DNA of 8,014 nt, taken from positions 1 through 8,014 of the forward strand of contig JALRIU010000215.1 in NCBI GenBank assembly GCA_023255355.1, written 5' to 3'. The notes below the pieces were generated by a model, which saw only the letters and a program-made list of their open reading frames with translations, did not search any database and was not told where the DNA came from. The stretch is from Pseudomonadales bacterium. Lineage in GTDB: Bacteria; Pseudomonadota; Gammaproteobacteria; Pseudomonadales; JAHEIH01. Both the position numbers and the translations under genes were made by a program. Below, piece after piece: positions 6,616 through 8,014 of this stretch; position 1 is the stretch's first letter; every line of letters starts with the position of its first letter.

Positions 6616-7146
6616 TTAAAATAATTCAATAATATCGCCGCTGTCTTGTTCTTCGCCTTCCTGGCTTGCAGCAAAATTGTGGCGATAAATTTTTAACACT
6701 TCTTCTAGTTCTTCGCCTTGCATAATACGATCAAACATCAGCCGTTCAGCTTCCATCGTGTAGCTTGCCTTGATGTCATCTTGGCTTCTTTTCCATTTTT
6801 CAGGGTCTGAAATTGCTTTGTGATCACCAATAATATCTACCATTTTGCGTAGACCATTTTGCACGTGATCGACGCGTTGTGATAAACGGTCGTAAAATTG
6901 GAAGGCAATGACTGCATTCATTGTTTGGTTTTCAATATTTTTGCATGCTGATTGCGCGTCAATTTCATTTCTGCTGAGTTGCTTCACTTGTGCATTAATT
7001 TCAATAAACGTAGAAGCAATATTCGCTGATTCAAGATCACCCTCGTGTAATGCGGTTTCTATTTGAGCAATTGCTAGTGACAGCATTTTCAGTGTTTGCT
7101 CTAGATGATTCCAATCTTCGTCATTTAGTCTGGGTGCGGTAGACAT
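6616..7146 (-). CDS. Uncharacterised helical protein with CheZ-like helix motif and acidic C-terminal tail
   Basis: I cannot assign a named family. The 176-residue product has no signal peptide and no membrane segment, and looks almost wholly alpha-helical. Residues 12-60 form amphipathic helices. A helix at about 72-108 contains AFQFYDRLSQRVDHV (81-95), which recalls the 'LQFQD' helix of the phosphatase CheZ and similar helices in chemotaxis-related proteins. A later helix holds YTMEAERLMFDRIMQGEELEEVL (129-151, key residues Tyr129, Glu132, Arg135, Phe138, Asp139). The last 15 residues are strongly acidic and end in Ile-Ile-Glu-Leu-Phe, as in proteins that dock by their C-terminus. The single cysteine is C68. 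The start ATG (complement of 7144-7146) has a GGAG 8 nt upstream. The gene is monocistronic as far as visible, convergent with bcp and divergent from uup. A signalling or cell-division adaptor role is a guess from the motif; the CheZ catalytic Asp-Gln pair is not convincingly present (here Tyr-Asp-Arg). Confidence 0.8.
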   Translation of the reverse strand: MSTAPRLNDEDWNHLEQTLKMLSLAIAQIETALHEGDLESANIASTFIEINAQVKQLSRNEIDAQSACKNIENQTMNAVIAFQFYDRLSQRVDHVQNGLRKMVDIIGDHKAISDPEKWKRSQDDIKASYTMEAERLMFDRIMQGEELEEVLKIYRHNFAASQEGEEQDSGDIIELF

Positions 7147-7154
7147 TAGATGAG

Positions 7155-7158
7155 CTCC
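7155..7158 (-). promoter_or_regulatory. Ribosome-binding site of the minus-strand helical-protein gene
   Basis: On the minus strand GGAG (within ATGGAGCTC) lies 8 nt before the ATG whose complement is 7144-7146. It supports this start and argues that the gene is real. Confidence 0.7.
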
Positions 7159-7175
7159 ATTATTACTACTCTCTT

Positions 7176-7204
7176 ATCATAGTTAAATTATTCAAATGTG
7201 CTAA
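7176..7204 (-). promoter_or_regulatory. Predicted sigma-70 promoter of the minus-strand helical-protein gene
   Basis: Read on the minus strand, TTAGCA (complement of 7199-7204, four of six matches to TTGACA) is followed by a 17-nt spacer and TATGAT (complement of 7176-7181, five of six matches to TATAAT). Just upstream, 7205-7230 reads as A/T runs (AAATATAAAAAATATTA), like an UP element. The start site would fall near 7169-7170, about 23 nt before the ATG, which leaves room for the GGAG. This is read by eye and unconfirmed. Confidence 0.5.
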
Positions 7205-7253
7205 AAAACAGGTAATATTTTTTATATTTCATTCTAATAGTTTACTCATAAAA

Positions 7254-7266
7254 CAACTTAAAGTTG
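7254..7266. promoter_or_regulatory. Perfect 13-bp inverted repeat, candidate operator upstream of uup
   Basis: CAACTT-A-AAGTTG is a perfect 6+1+6 inverted repeat in the divergent spacer. Its right arm runs into the proposed -35 hexamer of uup (7264-7269), so a bound dimer would block that promoter. It lies about 50 bp upstream of the proposed minus-strand -35 box. Arms of six bases can arise by chance in AT-rich DNA of this length, so the role is only suggested. Confidence 0.3.
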
Positions 7267-7292
7267 GTAGATGAGTCTGTGTCGGTTAATAT
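7264..7292 (+). promoter_or_regulatory. Possible sigma-70 promoter of uup
   Basis: TTGGTA (7264-7269) and TAATAT (7287-7292) each match four of six consensus bases and are 17 nt apart. Transcription would start near 7299, giving a leader of about 19 nt that contains the AGGA ribosome-binding site. The match is modest. An upstream promoter would instead include the short upstream ORF at 7291-7308. Confidence 0.35.
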
Positions 7293-7308
7293 GCCGCCCT
7301 CATTATAG
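7291..7308 (+). other. Five-codon upstream ORF (Met-Pro-Pro-Ser-Leu) in the uup frame
   Basis: ATG-CCG-CCC-TCA-TTA-TAG lies in the same frame as uup, nine codons ahead of its ATG. Its stop overlaps the uup ribosome-binding site AGGA (7307-7310). The start context TATGCCGC is repeated exactly at the uup start (7317-7324). It has no good ribosome-binding site of its own, and it would not be transcribed from the promoter proposed at 7264-7292. It may be a chance ORF. Confidence 0.15.
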
Positions 7309-7317
7309 GAATTTACT

Positions 7318-8014
7318 ATGCCGCTTTTAAGACTGAATGACTTGCATCTTGCCTTTGGAGATAACCCACTACTTAATGGTATTAGTCTGCAACTAGATAA
7401 GGGAGATAGACTTTGTCTACTTGGTAGAAATGGGAGCGGTAAATCAAGCCTTATGCGAGTCATTATGGGCGAACAAAAGCCAGATGACGGAGAGGTATGG
7501 ATAGAGCCAGGAATAAGTGTTGCAAGGCTTGAGCAAGATTTACCTGAGGCTAAAGACTGGACGGTGTTTGATTATATCGTTGAGGATCATGCCACCGTTG
7601 GACACAGCCTAGCCCAATTTGAACTCATTTCTCATGCTACTGAAATTGATATGGCTGCTCTAGAAAAGCATCAAAAGATTATCGAAGATAATGATGGCTG
7701 GAGCTTGCAGCAACGCATTGATTTATTATTAAGGCGTCTACAGCTCCCTCGAGAAGCCAAAATGAATGCTCTTTCTGGCGGTTGGCGTAGGCGTGTTTCA
7801 CTGGCAAGAGCTTTTAGTCATGAACCAGACATACTTTTACTCGACGAGCCAACCAACCACTTAGATGTAGCGACGATAGAGTGGATGGAACAACACCTTC
7901 TTGAATATCAAGGTGCTATATTATTTGTCACCCACGATCGTCGATTTTTGAAAAAGCTTGCTAACCGAATTATTGAACTTGATCGCGGTAATATGCTCAG
8001 CTGGCAGGGTAGTT
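7318..8014 (+). CDS. uup: ABC-F ATPase Uup, 5' part (3' end outside window)
   Basis: The frame stays open to the window edge, giving 232 residues of a protein usually about 630 long; this is the first ATPase half. The Walker A motif GRNGSGKS is at 36-43, the signature LSGG at 152-155, and Walker B LLLDEP with the ABC-F hallmark NHLD at 173-183, followed by the His switch VTHD at 204-207. No transmembrane segment is present, as expected for ABC-F proteins. The wording of LSGGWRRRVSLARA and of the segment after the His switch (ELDRGNMLSWQG) points to Uup rather than EttA or YheS. ABC-F proteins of this type act on ribosomes; Uup loss in E. coli raises precise excision of transposons and affects ribosome function. 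The ATG at 7318 has AGGA at 7307-7310 (7 nt spacing). It is transcribed divergently from the helical-protein gene across a 171-bp spacer. Confidence 0.93.
   Translation, partial: MPLLRLNDLHLAFGDNPLLNGISLQLDKGDRLCLLGRNGSGKSSLMRVIMGEQKPDDGEVWIEPGISVARLEQDLPEAKDWTVFDYIVEDHATVGHSLAQFELISHATEIDMAALEKHQKIIEDNDGWSLQQRIDLLLRRLQLPREAKMNALSGGWRRRVSLARAFSHEPDILLLDEPTNHLDVATIEWMEQHLLEYQGAILFVTHDRRFLKKLANRIIELDRGNMLSWQGS

Noticed and set aside
6634..6696. ATCGCC and GGCGAT arms followed by AAATTTTT, a possible bcp terminator inside the convergent gene
   Set aside because: The 6-bp outer stem encloses about 41 nt with only a weak inner GCTG/CAGC pairing and an 8-nt bulge. It lies within coding sequence, so it is most likely chance.
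6648..6720. 12-base direct repeat GTTCTTCGCCTT at 6648-6659 and 6709-6720
   Set aside because: Both copies encode Gly-Glu-Glu-rich stretches in the minus-strand gene. Local acidic codon use explains the repeat.
7271..7330. A 19-codon ORF (ATG at 7271) overlapping the uup start out of frame
   Set aside because: It has no ribosome-binding site, no recognisable sequence, and would start upstream of the likely transcription start.
1..8014. Search for mobile elements, CRISPR, defence genes or tRNA-linked insertions
   Set aside because: All genes but one have clear housekeeping families, no direct repeats flank any block, and no mobility genes are present.

Overview
The window looks like ordinary chromosomal DNA of a gammaproteobacterium, probably a marine or environmental one. 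Most of the genes are housekeeping genes of the gammaproteobacterial type (PpiD, MoaC/D/E, RmuC, Bcp, Uup), and the base composition looks moderately AT-rich by eye. I see no transposase, integrase, phage gene, CRISPR array, tRNA or rRNA. The genus assignment is open.

Positions 1-6615 hold nine genes on the + strand, packed end to end. They are the 3' part of ppiD (periplasmic folding), a short-type ACT-domain 3-phosphoglycerate dehydrogenase (serine synthesis), moaC-moaD-moaE (molybdopterin synthesis), a flavin reductase-like protein, a zinc-ribbon Nudix hydrolase resembling the plant FAD pyrophosphatase AtNUDX23, rmuC (DNA maintenance) and bcp (peroxiredoxin). Spacings are 12 nt, -1, -4, +2, +43, -1, -17 and -4 nt. 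Long co-transcription and translational coupling are therefore likely. The 43-nt gap before the flavin reductase is the only place with room for an internal promoter, and none is convincing there.

At 6615/6616 the bcp stop codon abuts the stop codon of a minus-strand gene with no base between them. That gene (6616-7146) encodes an uncharacterised, mostly helical, soluble 176-aa protein with a CheZ-like helix motif and an acidic C-terminal tail ending in Leu-Phe. A 171-bp AT-rich divergent spacer (7147-7317) separates it from uup, an ABC-F ATPase gene that runs off the right edge. The spacer carries plausible promoters in both directions, a perfect 13-bp inverted repeat over the proposed uup -35 box, and a five-codon upstream ORF (Met-Pro-Pro-Ser-Leu) in the uup frame.

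I did not find a convincing new multi-gene system. The points most worth a second look are the uncharacterised minus-strand gene, the flavin reductase/FAD-pyrophosphatase-like pair, the apparent lack of the usual catalytic glutamate in the dehydrogenase, and the control region upstream of uup.
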